Program-made: the position numbers and the translations under genes
Source of the DNA: Lingula anatina
Taxonomy: Eukaryota; Brachiopoda; Lingulata; Lingulida; Lingulidae
Reading direction: 5' to 3'
Assembly (NCBI RefSeq): GCF_001039355.2
Contig: NW_019774436.1
Location: 221,339-285,338 of the forward strand
Length of the DNA: 64,000 bases
The notes under the pieces: model-generated
The model's database searches: none
Told to the model about the DNA's origin: nothing
The model's input: only the letters and a program-made list of their open reading frames with translations
Shown: positions 24,901 to 35,157 of the stretch, piece by piece
Position numbering within the stretch: the first letter of the stretch is position 1
How the letters are laid out: the number at the start of each line of letters is the position of its first letter

Positions 24901-27900
24901 GTAGCTCAGGGAAAAATCCAATATTCAGTATTCACTTTTAAAAATTACCTTAGACTTGAAGACTCAAGGTTGCCTAACTTGCGGGTCAAGGCTAAACATT
25001 TTCTGATCATTTTCAGCAAGGACCATGGTATAACAACCTCTTTGATTTAAGAACATTGACTGTATGAACAAAAGAAAATATCATCTATCCATCTACATTG
25101 TAGCATAGAAATTACCATGATCTACTTGCAACCTTATCAGCCGTTTCCAGTTGTTAGCCATCCAAGTAACAATTTCCTGTTAATCAATTCATTACAAACC
25201 AGTTGTCAAAGAAATAATGGATAACCTGCCAATCAATTTTGATCCAATGCTCCAAAGCTTGATGAAAATTTTGTAACTTATTCCCATGTCCATAGTAAAT
25301 TCTGCATGCACAAACGTATCTGCTGCTTCATCACAACTTGATGCATCCTGCATCAAAGATACAGTTAACCTACCAAGGGTGAACTCTTGTCATTACATGC
25401 TTTCTTTCTGCAAAATTTCTTTCGAAATTCACCACTATGACATTAGCAACAGTAGAGCAGGAGAAAAGATATTTCAAAGCCCTATCATGGCGACAAATAT
25501 TTGGTTAATCTGCAGAGCCATTTCAAAGTAATGAAACTTTTGTCCTGTAAATCAAAACCCATTATGCACAGTGAGAAATTAAACAGGCACTATACTTGGT
25601 GTATGTCTAAGTGCTCTATTGGAGAAAATCTATTATTGATGGGTCTGACTGTGTCATAACTGGCTTATTCAAAGCTACACAATTTACAAGTATATCATAT
25701 TCATAAAGAATTAAAAGAAACATTTATACTTTTGGCAATAACAATTAATCAAACAATGCATTATTATGCCTTCATGCTGTGAGTTGAAATAAAAGAGACA
25801 TTCATTTTGAATGATGATGTTCAATGAGAAGACTATATAATATACTGCCAAGCAATCCATTGCAACTGAGGTTTCAGTAGGTCAATAACTTCGTTCAGAC
25901 GAAACAGGAAATTAGTTCTGTAATTTAATTCATTAAAGAACAAATTATCGCACCTCGTATAGTTAATGCACTTGTAGAACCATGGCTGTGCTGAATGCCA
26001 CAGCATGTACAGCAATTCAAAAGCTCATTTTAGCCACAAGAGAAAATATATTTACTGCCACATTAAAAAACCTGTGAGGTACCATGGTGCTTTTTCTAAA
26101 TACATCCCCAGAAATGTTTCATGAAAAGTTTCATTTTCAACTTCATGAAGAACTAATAACTGTTGGATTGCAATGGGGTATGCTAGCCCACTTGGCGCTA
26201 GAGGTCGCTGTTGCGCCTTCAGTCCTTAAGTGGCCATTTTGTAAATCAACACATTTGAGACTACTGGTAATTTTCATTATAAACATGCCTTAGTGTTGGT
26301 GCATACCTGAATGTCAAATCATGCCATGAAATAATATAGCACAGGTACTGAGATTACTCATGCCACAATTTGGTGAGTTTTTGATACATCCAAAATTCAG
26401 CATAATTGGGGCATAAGTAAAGTACCAATAAGCACCTGCATGTAGCTGTGCAATATTTCATGGGCACATTAGTGCAAAAAAAGTCAAGATATGTAGTTAC
26501 TTGGTTCATGTATCATTTTAAGTGTACTGGGAGTGAAAGTGACAAAATGTCAGGGTTATCAATGAACTCAATAAACTTTCATCTTGGAAGTTCCATACCC
26601 TTGATCTTGCTAATATTTGTTCTCTATTGGTAATAGCTTGTGTGTAACTATAAAAAAGTTAATAAAAGGTGCCCTTTTTAAAAAACCTTAAAACTATTTT
26701 TCAACTAAGGCAGTAATTACCCCTCTTAAAAACCAAAAAGTCTAAAAGGTGTGTTCAAAAACTCGTGGTTATATTTGTTTCTTTGTAATCAGTCAAGAAA
26801 AATCTAGGTATAAATTTGTTTAAAAGCAGAAAATTTTGGTAACATTGGTCATTATTAATTCTTTGTGAATTAGAAAGATGACAATTTGAACTTTCCTCAC
26901 TAAATGTGGTATGTTCCTGCCCACTCTCAACAAGATTTTTCTTATCTTTTTTTTATCTCTTAGTAAAACACCATGGATCCTTGCAAATTTAGCATTTTTT
27001 ACATAGTGACATGAAGCAAAAAGGCACATTGTAAATTTATAGTTATCTCTCACAAATATTGAACACTTCATTCATCAAGACAATGACACCTTTACAATTT
27101 TTTATTTAAAAAATACTTTTTGGCACAAACAGAAATACAATTTTGGACCTGTAAAAATACCCCTTAACTTCTAAAGTATTACAACTGTAACATTATTTTG
27201 GGAATGTTCTAATGAATGTTGTTTAAATTTTGTGAGTAATTACCACACAAAAGACTTACCAGAGGTGGTGCTACCAGGCTGTGTATTAGTAGACAGATCT
27301 AAAGTAGAAAAAAAGAAAATAACAAAACATAAAATCGATACCAAATAATTAAAGCAATTGTGTGAGAAATACTTTAAAACATATACAAAAAATGTGGTGG
27401 AATCAAAATTTAAGAAAGGGTTTATGTGAGAAAAATTAAGGAAATTATCAAACATGGGGAAATTTTAGAGTTAAAGGGATAACAACTCTGCACATGAGAT
27501 TTATATTTCACAATAAATACATTGTAAACAACTCATAGAAACATAATATATTCTATTTTAATTACCACAAAAACGGCATTTATAGCAATTATTCTGAAAC
27601 CTTGCCTTCCAACCATGTCACCTCCATTATGGCTACCCTCTGTAATAATCACTCTAGAGAAACTTTTTGGAAAAAAAAAACAGGGACTACCTTTGATTGT
27701 AGGAATGGATTCATTAACCATTGGTTAGTATGGGAAAATTGTCATTTACCCCAGGAAAATGAATTTTTTGGCCAAAATAAACAGTTGTTATCCTTTTTAT
27801 AAACATGTATATTCCAGTATAACAACTGTATTGTTACGAAAATTAATGGGTCAGATACATCATTCATCTACACAGGAAATGGACAGACAGTGGTCTGCTA

Positions 27901-29657
27901 GTGAAGCCAGACATCTTTGACCAAGCTCTTTCATTATAATTTTGTTAACTTCAGTCATCTTCTTATCTGTTTGATTTTTTGGTTTGGCACCTTATACTGC
28001 TAATTTGTTTTAGAAATGAGATGCATTTGGGAGCATTTTGCAATATTTCTGTGAACTTTAGGTAAGTTTTTACTCTCCTTGTTAAATAAGGTTGTTGAAT
28101 CTGCTCTTTAGTTTTGACAAGTACTCTCTGCAGTGGCGGATTTAGGGGAAGGGGGTCAGGGGGGTCCTGGCCCCCTTAGATTTCTGAAAAAATCATAAGA
28201 ATTTTGACAAGCTGAAGCACATTTCTAAACCGTACCAAATGGCACTGTTCGCTCTCTTAAATACCCAAAATTAACGGGGCCCTTCACCAAGCCCCAAACA
28301 CCACGCCAAGGGATGGGGGTGGAGGTCAGCTTCGCATCCGCAGAACCCTCCTTCAACTAATCCTGGATCCGGCCCTGTTCTGCATCCACTTTTGCATGCA
28401 CTTTTTGTCTAAGGTATTCATTTACATATTCATTCATATGCCTGTCCAAATAATAAAAGAAAAGAATTAAAAAAAGACTATAAATCTTATCAAAACCCTG
28501 ACAAGTATTCCCAACCAGTGCACTAAGGCAATCTAGAAGATTGATGAAAATGTGTTTTGAGGTTTCAATTTTGACTCAAAACAATGGGTTCATGGGGTCA
28601 ATTGCAACTGTCTAGGCTAAATAAATGTATCTACAGAAGCCCAATATGTACAAATGACCCTTAAGGCAGCAGCGGTTGTCTCTAAGGCCCTAGCATCACT
28701 GTTTCTGCTCAATAAACCCATGTCTGCTGATTTAAAAGCATGCACAGGAATATAAAAAATTCAGAACAGCACACATTTGTAACGGTTCTCTCTGTTAAAC
28801 CAAGGTTTATCAATCCCACAAAGTAAGAATGTTCAGAATAATTTATATAGATACATAAAGCATGGCTTCAGGAAATAAAAGCTTGATTAAAACCTATCAA
28901 TAGGCAACTCTTCTACAATCCGACCCAGAGTCAAGGGGCCATGAGAGTGATAGGTGGATGGGATAACAATGGGATAATACAGGTGATTGCAATCAATTGC
29001 AAGCAACTGTCGGATGAAGTATGGTCACAAGGTTTTTTAATGTCCTTAATTTGACATCAGCACAAGTAATTCATCTAATCTTGAAAATACCAATGATTTT
29101 AACAGGTGTTAGAAACTTTCTTTACACAAATCTTGGAAATTCATGAATTTTGGAAATTAAAAGCAATATAACAGTATTGAATACTGGACTGTTATCATTG
29201 TTATCTGAATTGCTTGACTGGACAAAATGCAATGGTCAGGAAATACATGTATTGCCTCATTTTAAGTCCATTCAGCTCTGCTGTATTTATGGCAAATGCT
29301 TACGGTATATTCATAGCTAGAAGCATGACTCAAAGGGCCATACATGGCATGGTGTAAGGAAACCTACAGCCTCATTCCATGTCATCAATTATGTTGGTCT
29401 CAAGTGAGCTCAAGTAAGTCAGTCGTCTTGATAATTTGATTTTTTCCAATATCATGGGGAGCAAACCTATGATAACTGTCATTGCCTCAGCATTACAATT
29501 AAGCTGAGCTCTCTGAGTGTTTAAGTGAAGAAGAATAAATGTAATAATTTCTTCAAAACAAGGTTACAATCATGTATGCATGTTAGAGTGCTTTACTGAA
29601 GAATGTATCTAACAAACATATGGGCTGTTAAAATGCTGTAGAGAAGAACACACATAT

Positions 29658-29712
<55 letters not shown>

Positions 29713-32571
29713 AATTGTTAATTTTTTTAATTTGTTAATTTTTTTACCAAATCTATCATGAGCATATCTTTGGAACATGTCCGTGAAAATTGTTTGTTCA
29801 AGGTTCAAAAGAAGAATAGTATACATTCAGTGCAAAAAATGTATGCAAAAATGTAATATCAACATTTTTACTTCAAAATAAATAGCTCCATTATGTCCAT
29901 TATCCGATCACACAGGTGTACCTTTTGTACAATTAGTACCCCAAACAGGTAAACAGGCAAAAATTTCTTGAATAAAAATGGTTGATAATTAACAGAAGTC
30001 CTCACCTGTGTCAGTTGAAGGAGTAGTAGTGTTTTCCCTAGGCAAGAATTCAAAATGAGCAGTAAAGCCCTTCTTGGGTTGAAAGCCACTTGAATTGAAA
30101 TGCACATACATATCCTGTAAACTTGACTCAAACTCAATATTGTTGCCATCATTGCAAAGTTCTTTAATCACAGAACTCTGTTTATTTGGTCCATCGTGGA
30201 TGATTATTTTATCATTTTGCCCCACATGACAACTGAAAAAGACAATAAAGGTACACTAATTGATGTTGCATGAATGTTTTATGCAGAAATTCAGTTCTCA
30301 GGAAACCCACAGTTAATAACATTCATTTAACTTACGCAAAGATTGTTTGATATTGATAAAGAAACATCTTACAATACATTTGGATATTACAATGTAACCC
30401 ACTGCATGTAGTACAATTTAAAGTTTAAAATAATTACATACATCTTAAGACAAAAAAGTAATTCGACTAAGTTTACATACCTTCCTGGGGCATGGCCCAA
30501 CTGAATGTTTTTAAATTTTATATGTACTCGTTCTCTCGGTGTTCCACGAAAAACATAATGGCACTGGGTTTTACTTTTATAGTTTTGTGGATATCCTTGA
30601 GAGAAAAATTTTCCAGTTTTTGTGACAGTACTATTACATATGTATCGGCACTCTGGACCTATTACTTTCATGCAGTCTTGTTTATACTGGTCTGAAAATA
30701 AACAATAAAGACTTTTCTCACATTTAAAAAGAATTTTAAAAAAATTTAAAAAGAAAAGACTTGTACACACAATATGATGTGCTTAGGCCACCAGTGTGCC
30801 GTCCTCACTGAAGCCTGACTGTGTTCCCCATGATAAAACAACAAATGAGAAATGGACAAATCATTAAGATTTGTGATGACTTTGGAAATTGTAGTCTCAG
30901 TTCAAAGTCACAGTAAGTGGGTAACTGTTGTAAAGTACTCCACTAAATTGATTTTGATAATGCTTTTACCTTTATGGCAAAAAATCAGCTTCCCCATATA
31001 TATTTTCTCAAAACACTGCATCTAAATGCACTAAATTTTCAAATCACTTCTCAAATTTCAGTCATCCTTACTGAAAATCTGAACTTTTCTTAACCTTGAT
31101 ATCTCAAATTTCAATGAACTCTTTGTGATGGTCTATTTTAAAGTTATATTTGTATTACTTTCATTCCAAAAATTTGCCCCTTTTACTTTGGGGATTCAGC
31201 GTGTAGCCAGCAATTTCAAAGGAGGTCTTTTTCTAAAGCAGTTGATCTTTTTACTGCATAGCCTCATATTTGTAGCATAATTTGAAACAATTTTAATTCA
31301 GAGCATATCTTCTCTCTAACAAAACAGTGTTTCAATAGTACCCTTGAATCCCCCATGCCTACTGTTCTAAAATTCTGAAACTCACATGCAGATACAAAGG
31401 CAAAAGATGAAGCTTGAAGTACTAAACTGTCTTACACCTACTCACCTGCTGCCAAGAATCTAAAACGTCCCCGAAATCCCACATTTTTTTGGGCACCATT
31501 CCCTGAATGAAATTCCATCATAATAATCCTTCCTGATGAATAGTAGTCTTTCTGTATCATAGTCATATTTCCACATATTACAGACGTAAATTCAGTGCGT
31601 TCATTTACCTCTGGTCTATCCAGATCAAGATATAAACGAAGATAATCAGCTGTTTCCCCATCTAAACACCTGAAAATAATTAGGCAAGACTTTTCATACA
31701 AAATAATTTTTTGCCAAAGTTGCAACTGATTACATGGTTATTAGTGAGTGAAAATAAACATCTAGTTGTGCATGGAATTTGGAGATGTTTTGATGTTTCA
31801 TTTTTTCAGAGTTCCAGTATATTACATAGTATAGTACCTTCCTAGCAGTGTGTGTGTGTGCATGCATACGTGCCTGCATGTGCATGTGTTCACAAGCACA
31901 TGTTGCCCAGGGCTGTAGCAATAGTCTGTAGGTTCAATAGTCCAAAGGTTCATTGGTCCGAATGTTCACTATAGAACCTTCGGACCAGTGAACCTTCGGA
32001 CTATCGAGATGCCCCCTGTTGGCTCATATATTTAAGAATACACCCATGTTTCATAATCTATAACATATTGTCAGTCTTTGAAAAAAATCAAACAATCCTT
32101 TGAAAATTTTATTTACTTACTTGTTTGGTGACTTTGTGCGAATGTCAAAGACCCGGAATGATATTTCTACTATTTCATCCACTTCTCCTTTAAATGTGTA
32201 CAAAATGCAATTAAGGTTGGGTGGATAATTGTCTGGATAGTTTGGAGAATGGAATTCTCCTTCAGATCTATGTTGGCTGTCATACGTCACACAACTGCAA
32301 CCTGAAAATTGAAAGAGATCCTTATAGCAATGTCTGGCACAACCCAGCACAATGCAATGTCACAACCATTGCAATCATTTGCATGTAGGCATAGAAGTGA
32401 TGTTCATTCTGCCTGCCTTTCCCTGAACAACAGACCTTGGAGCCTTATTGCTAAAAGAAAATTATTTGTGAACAATTTAAATAAATAAGAAATTTGGAAA
32501 AATAATAAGATTCACTGGGAAGAGAAAACAAAAAGGATAGATGACCAAAACTATACATCTTGATGTATGAC

Positions 32572-32603
<32 letters not shown>

Positions 32604-35099
32604 TGCACACACTCACACAATAACTTTGAAAATAAATAGTCTAAAAAATTGGGCACAGAGTAATAAAATCTTTTTTAAATTGAAAATGTGTCCTGGTGCA
32701 TTTTGACCAAGAAATCAAAATATTTAATTATATATAAATGGCTATATAAACTACTTATTAAGAACTTGTCTTAATATGTGATTCTAAACATGTAAACAAA
32801 CTTATATGATGATAGATATGTATGCATACTTACTTGATCATTGCCTGTGGAAAACAAATATATATATATATATATGATAATACAGTAATAGCACAGTATA
32901 TTTCTACTGGGGTTACCAACACAACAATGTTACCTTACCCTATACTAGCAGCTGATATAGAGCTTGCTAGTAATTGGTTTACCTTTGACGATATGATATG
33001 TGCTTGTGTATGCTACACACTTCTCCTGTGCTGCAGCAGAAAAGATAAACAAATCCACAGTGACAACAAACTTAACAATAAAAGAATTCTTAGAATTGGT
33101 TTATAACGTTAATGAGTTCTTCACTTTTGTGTTTTTATTGAAGGCCTTTTATTTTCAGTAGGTTTTTCTTTTGACTTAAAAAACACATTTACCTTTCATT
33201 TTAGCCTTTAGCCAAACTAACTTGATTTAAAGTTACTAATGGACATTGTGACAGACTAAACTTTTAACAACTGTAAAAGTCAGTCTGTGGTCAAAGCAAA
33301 TGCTTATGGCAAAAGAATTCAAATAAAATGTTCATATATAAAAAGGAAAAAAAAGCATCCCATTTCTCCATTCTTGTTGCACTTGCGTGTCAAAATATCA
33401 CCATTAAGATTACCACTTATTACAGTTTTAAATTTATAACAGTTGGCATTTTTTATAATAATGTGTTAAAAAGCATACACATTCTTTACTGAGCAGCATC
33501 TATAACACATATAATCTGCTTAAGTGCCAGTCAACCTAGGAGAAACTTGACACAGCATTTTCAATTGTAAGAAATTGCCAAGATAATTGGACTTCTTGAC
33601 AATAATTAAATTCTAGTCTCAGGAATAGTTATAAGATAACAGATGCCCAGGCCCTCCTTAAAACCACAAAGCAACTGGAGTATCCTACAAACTACGAACA
33701 TTTGAAGATGGCTGGCCCACCAAATGGTCCCCAAAGTTGCTTATATTGATCATTGCAAAGCCATGGCTCACAAACATGCGATTATGTACTTGTGTCAAAA
33801 CTTAATAGCCTGTAATACAAATCAAGTTAATAACCTGACTCCTACTGTTATGACTGGGCCAGTGGAGATATGTAATTTTGAAAATGTGTACAATTTAGGA
33901 TCTGCTGATGGAAGATCAATTTTTTATCAGGCACGGGTAGTCAAACAAACACAGCATTGCTGATTGAAAAGTGACTGGCAGAATAAAAGTGTGAAAAAAA
34001 AATTAAAAAGTGCAAACTAAAGTAAAAAACCTATTGTAATAATTTTTAAAGAAAGATAAACAGAAGTGAGAATGAAGAGATAAGCTCATATCGAACAGAA
34101 TCAGGAAATAAGGGATGACAGTAGTGACCAGTAAAAACTCTGAGTAAGGCCTGCCTCATCTGAACTGCCTACTTCTATTAACTGAACTGCCTAATTCCTT
34201 GAAACCAAGTTGAAGCTTAGTTTTATAATATGTCCACAAATCAGCACACATTAAATGAAATTACCATACTTGAAAAATGGTTTAGAAAAAAGCCGACAAA
34301 GTGCTAAATTGCTGTAATTTTCAGAAACTGGTACAGGCCTTATAAATGGATTAGATGTTTACTAACACTACCCACAGATCTTTTAGCACTAACACCCACA
34401 TTAACCACATGACCCACAAATTAACCAACACTACCAGAGTGGATGAATGTTAGTGCTAGAAATCTTTCTAGTAGTGGTAAATACTTTTACGGTGTGTTGG
34501 TTAATTTGTGGGTTATGTGGTTAATATGGGCATTAGTGCTAAAAGATCTGTGGGCAGTGTTAGTAAAAGCCTAATCCATTTATAAGGCCTGTGGTGTCTT
34601 TTTTCCAATGAGTATCTGGACATTTGAAACAATGATTAAATCATAAACCACTCAAGGACTCTTCTCATTTATTGTGAATCACCTTTGTTCCCTTCCCTGT
34701 GCTAATCTATTGTTGATAACATGCTCAGCATGAAATACAATGGACTTACTCATTTTAGACAGTATCAACTGTCATGCACTGAGAAAAAATCAAGGGATAA
34801 ATAAGACTGGCATCATATTCAAAATTCTAAAACCCATGCTGAGTGATATCAAGAGTGCATGATAATTGCTGCATTGAGTTTAATATGGAATTTCACTAAA
34901 AGTTTCACATTCTTGAACAGTGATGATTAAAAGTGTGTGGTACAGGCATGCATGTGTGTGCATTTGTGCATTTCAGAGGTGCGTTTGCACGCATATGAGT
35001 GGGAAAGGTATAGATATACTGACCTGGCCAGATGGTTGCATAGCTGAGGATAAAAGACAATTCCAGACATAGAATTAGCAGGATGGCATGGAGACACAT
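12782..35099 (-). CDS. four-CUB suppressor-of-lurcher (SOL-1)-like protein
   Basis: Exons in transcript order: 35099-35024, 32301-32121, 31669-31446, 30691-30481, 30232-30006, 27298-27260, 16658-16475, 15623-15430, 15173-15129, 14545-14374, 13497-13286 and 12888-12782. All have GT/AG boundaries, and the sum is 1872 nt (623 residues plus stop) with every junction in phase. Order: signal peptide, CUB1, CUB2, a Ser/Thr linker, CUB3, a short linker, CUB4 and a C-terminal hydrophobic tail. CUB marks seen are F-x-S-P-N-Y-P-x-N-Y-P, the Cys pairs, DYV/DYL and the closing G-F-x-x-x-(Y/F)-x-F. CUB4 (NGTFSSPNYPGNYPKQTECH, then DYVEFSDF) looks most like suppressor-of-lurcher proteins. SOL-1 in C. elegans has four CUB domains and is an auxiliary subunit of AMPA-type glutamate receptors; a similar cell-surface role here is inference. 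Joining the 35-27 kb exons to the 16.7-12.8 kb exons is also inference; two tandem genes are the alternative. Confidence 0.72.
13286..14545 (-). CDS. CUB4 exon pair
   Basis: Exons 14545-14374 and 13497-13286 are separated by a phase-2 intron just before the third cysteine. The first encodes ECGCEFRSER, NGTFSSPNYPGNYPKQTECH and the strand RPKERVRITFKSFDLEG. The second encodes SCKDPAIMADYVEFSDF, then AKCG, then SDHQFFRMMFKSN and GTGFEATYEF. All four CUB cysteines are present. The strong acceptor TATCTCCACAG and donor TCTGGTAAG fix the second exon. Confidence 0.85.
15129..15173 (-). CDS. 45-nt linker exon between CUB3 and CUB4
   Basis: Phase 1 on both sides, encoding DNGLKCENGDALNNTG. The acceptor is TTTTTCAG and the donor ACAGGTAGT. 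It holds an N-glycosylation site (NNT) and an odd cysteine. Both its size and its D-start/G-end resemble the 39-nt linker exon at 27260-27298. Confidence 0.7.
15430..16658 (-). CDS. CUB3 exon pair (divergent CUB)
   Basis: Exons 16658-16475 and 15623-15430. The first encodes GSKESCNHNFSSFLQKEG, then ILYPKPQKCTYSFSGSGKEK and VQLNFTDFHLK. The second encodes RCDDKAELFASGEDEAFGTY, C, then ISLAMSHNNKLEVQF and CFHYKFRTG. It lacks the S-P-N-Y-P core but keeps four spaced cysteines and the strand pattern. Two acceptors fit the phase. I chose TTCCAG at 15624-15625 because it places the intron right before the third cysteine, as in the other CUBs; the one further upstream (AG before CCCTGATAC) would add nine residues. 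Confidence 0.72.
18026..18314. repeat. 141-bp tandem duplication, two copies
   Basis: GGAAAATCATCATGACATAT starts at 18026 and again at 18167. Both copies include ATGCATGGAGGTCTATGATG and AATGGCCAAAATGAGCTGGG with only a few differences, and a third start (GGAAAAT) falls at 18308. The spacing is 141 bp each time. Confidence 0.9.
19833..19889. repeat. (ATT)n microsatellite
   Basis: Uninterrupted TTA/ATT triplets for about 57 bases within the intron. Confidence 0.95.
20102..20204 (-). CDS. internal alternative first exon with its own signal peptide
   Basis: ATG at 20204-20202 (or the second ATG at 20192-20190) opens MVLKMWRYSTLVLFLLLQCS, then GCLSQDFSQDGKNRG: a short basic start, a long Leu-rich core and a plausible cleavage site near GCLS. 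An in-frame stop lies upstream at about 20292-20294 and no other in-frame ATG falls between, so this is a true 5' end. The donor CGTGGTGGGT leaves phase 1, which joins CUB3 (16658) as ...KNRG-SKESC. The resulting protein has 338 residues: signal, CUB3, linker, CUB4, hydrophobic tail. A weak TATA-like TATTATAA sits at about 20314-20321 on the minus strand. It may instead be the first exon of a separate paralogue. Confidence 0.7.
21831..21901. repeat. (AATA)n microsatellite
   Basis: About 15 uninterrupted AATA/ATAA units. Confidence 0.95.
22692..22790. repeat. dispersed repeat, copy A
   Basis: CTTTCCAGAACCTAAAGTGA and the following 75 bases match 24846-24935 with few differences (AAATGGCTTTG, ATAGCATGGAGA, AGTCACAT, GTAGCTCA, AAATCCAATAT). 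The flanks are unrelated. Confidence 0.8.
22798..22821. repeat. (ATG)n microsatellite
   Basis: Eight ATG/GAT triplets. Confidence 0.9.
23149..23378. mobile_element. MITE with about 65-bp terminal inverted repeats, TA-flanked
   Basis: Left arm TAAGACTCCGTTCACATGAA and right arm ending TTCATGTGAACGAAGCCTTA are inverted copies. The arms continue through ATTTTCTAAAAATCTATTTT and CTATTCG(C/T)GGTATCTTG to GATCAC. The element is 230 bp with a TA at each edge. It is non-autonomous with no transposase. A Tc1/mariner-like origin is a guess from the TA. Confidence 0.8.
24013..24126. mobile_element. CAGGCC-ended MITE with 5-bp TSD (short form)
   Basis: Starts CAGGCCTACCCAACT and ends AGTTGGGTAGGCCTG, with ATTTA on both sides (24008-24012, 24127-24131). 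114 bp. The inner parts match the ends of the longer element at 40052-40319 (GGGTAGTGTGGTC, ACCGGT), so it is probably an internal-deletion derivative. Confidence 0.88.
24846..24935. repeat. dispersed repeat, copy B
   Basis: Second copy of the segment at 22692-22790, in the same orientation, about 2.15 kb away. Confidence 0.8.
27260..27298 (-). CDS. 39-nt Ser/Thr linker exon after CUB2
   Basis: Acceptor TTCTACTTTAG, donor CTCTGGTAAG, phase 1 on both sides. It encodes DLSTNTQPGSTTSG. With the end of the previous exon (TTTPSTDTG) it forms a mucin-like, probably O-glycosylated spacer. Its phase fits either CUB3 at 16658 or an unseen terminal exon. Confidence 0.68.
27473..27802. mobile_element. 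MITE, AAAGGATAACAACT family, copy A
   Basis: Ends AAAGGGATAACAACT and AGTTGTTATCCTTTTT are inverted repeats. The whole body matches 45205-45550 in reverse orientation (CAGGGACTA, ACCATTGGTTA, ATTGTCATTTACCCCAGGAA, TTTTTGGCC). No coding capacity. Confidence 0.82.
28131..28377. mobile_element. CAG...CTG MITE (GGCGGATTTAGG family), copy A
   Basis: Starts CAGTGGCGGATTTAGGG, ends TCCTGGATCCGGCCCTG. Flanked by CTCTG and TTCTG, a 5-bp duplication with one change. The body matches 63329-63606 (TTCTGAAAAAATCATA, GAATTTTGAC, AATGGCACTGTT, CTCTCTTAAATACC). Confidence 0.8.
28378..29662. other. intronic, nothing recognised
   Basis: Unique-looking AT-rich sequence between the MITE and the CA repeat, within the CUB2-linker intron of the minus-strand gene. 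No exon or repeat family recognised. Confidence 0.45.
29663..29709. repeat. (CA)n microsatellite
   Basis: Uninterrupted CA dinucleotides for about 47 bases. Confidence 0.97.
30006..30691 (-). CDS. CUB2 exon pair
   Basis: Exons 30691-30481 and 30232-30006. The first encodes DQYKQDCMKVIGPECRYIC, then TGKFFSQGYPQNYKSKTQCH, YVF and RGTPRERVHIKFKNIQLG. The second starts SCHVGQNDKIIIHDGP, then ELCND, MYVHFNSSG, KKGFTAHFEF and the Thr-rich TTTPSTDTG. The phase-2 intron again sits just before the third cysteine. Two extra cysteines (DC, EC) precede the domain and may form an added disulfide. Confidence 0.85.
31190..31260. mobile_element. decayed fragment of the GTAGCCAG-ended MITE
   Basis: GTGTAGCCAGCAATTTCAAA followed by GGAGGTCTTTTTCT resembles the left end of the element at 40803-40971 (TGTAGCCAGCAATTTCAGAG). 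The other end is not recognisable. Confidence 0.4.
31446..32301 (-). CDS. CUB1 exon pair
   Basis: Exons 32301-32121 and 31669-31446. The first encodes GCSCVTYDSQHRSEGEFHSP, then NYPDNYPPNLNC, VDEIVEISFRVFDIR and SPNK; the second CLDGETADYLRLYLD, TSVICGN, IIMMEFHSG, GFRGRFRF. Four CUB cysteines and the S-P-N-Y-P motif are present. The donor (ACAAGTAAGT) and acceptor (TTTTCAGGTG) leave a split Lys codon before the third cysteine, as in CUB4. Confidence 0.87.
31931..32008. repeat. imperfect inverted repeat, about 35-bp arms
   Basis: TTCAATAGTCCAAAGGTTCA pairs with the reverse of TGAACCTTCGGACTATCGAG, with a 6-nt loop and about five mismatches. It lies in the CUB1 intron and may be a palindromic MITE remnant. 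Confidence 0.65.
32302..34333 (-). other. first intron of the four-CUB form
   Basis: Contains a CA-rich run (32572-32620) and a short AT run near 32861. Open frames such as 33724-33963 (+) have no recognisable domain. No exon seen. Confidence 0.45.
34334..34591. mobile_element. long-armed palindromic CAGGCC...GGCCTG element
   Basis: Starts CAGGCCTTATAAATGGATTA and ends TAATCCATTTATAAGGCCTG. The two halves are near-complete inverted copies (about 120 bp each), including ACAGATCTTTTAGCACTAA and TTAACCAACAC. Flanks are TGGTA and TGGTG, a 5-bp duplication with one change. 258 bp, no coding capacity. Confidence 0.82.
35024..35099 (-). CDS. first coding exon: signal peptide of the four-CUB protein
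   Basis: ATG at 35099-35097 directly follows an acceptor (CTTGTTTCAG), so at least one non-coding exon must lie upstream. It encodes MCLHAILLILCLELSFILSY and ATIWPG, a clear secretory signal, ending in the donor GGCCAGGTCAGT in phase 1, which joins CUB1 as G-CSC. If the start were elsewhere in frame, MFQMCLH reads through the acceptor and is less likely. Confidence 0.75.
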
Positions 35100-35157
35100 C
35101 TGAAACAAGACATATAAAAAGGTAAAACAATCAGCACCACTTCTGAGCTGCCATTTA

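Larger units (their letters stand above)
20295..27259 (-). other. long intron or intergenic stretch between the two halves of the CUB locus
   Basis: I searched for a phase-1 last exon that would end the upstream half here and found none with a hydrophobic tail. The stretch contains an (AATA)n run (21831-21901), a GAT run (22798-22821), two inverted-repeat elements (23149-23378 and 24013-24126) and a duplicated 95-bp segment (22692 and 24846). Confidence 0.5.

Noticed and set aside
20300-27259. A separate terminal exon for the upstream CUB half
   Set aside because: Candidate acceptors (near 22.28, 22.71, 24.87 and 26.43 kb, minus strand) give short or non-hydrophobic peptides; none is convincing, though one could have been missed.
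29593-29826. Minus-strand frame with Cys-Val repeats
   Set aside because: Translation of a (CA)n microsatellite; the same applies to 58014-58316.
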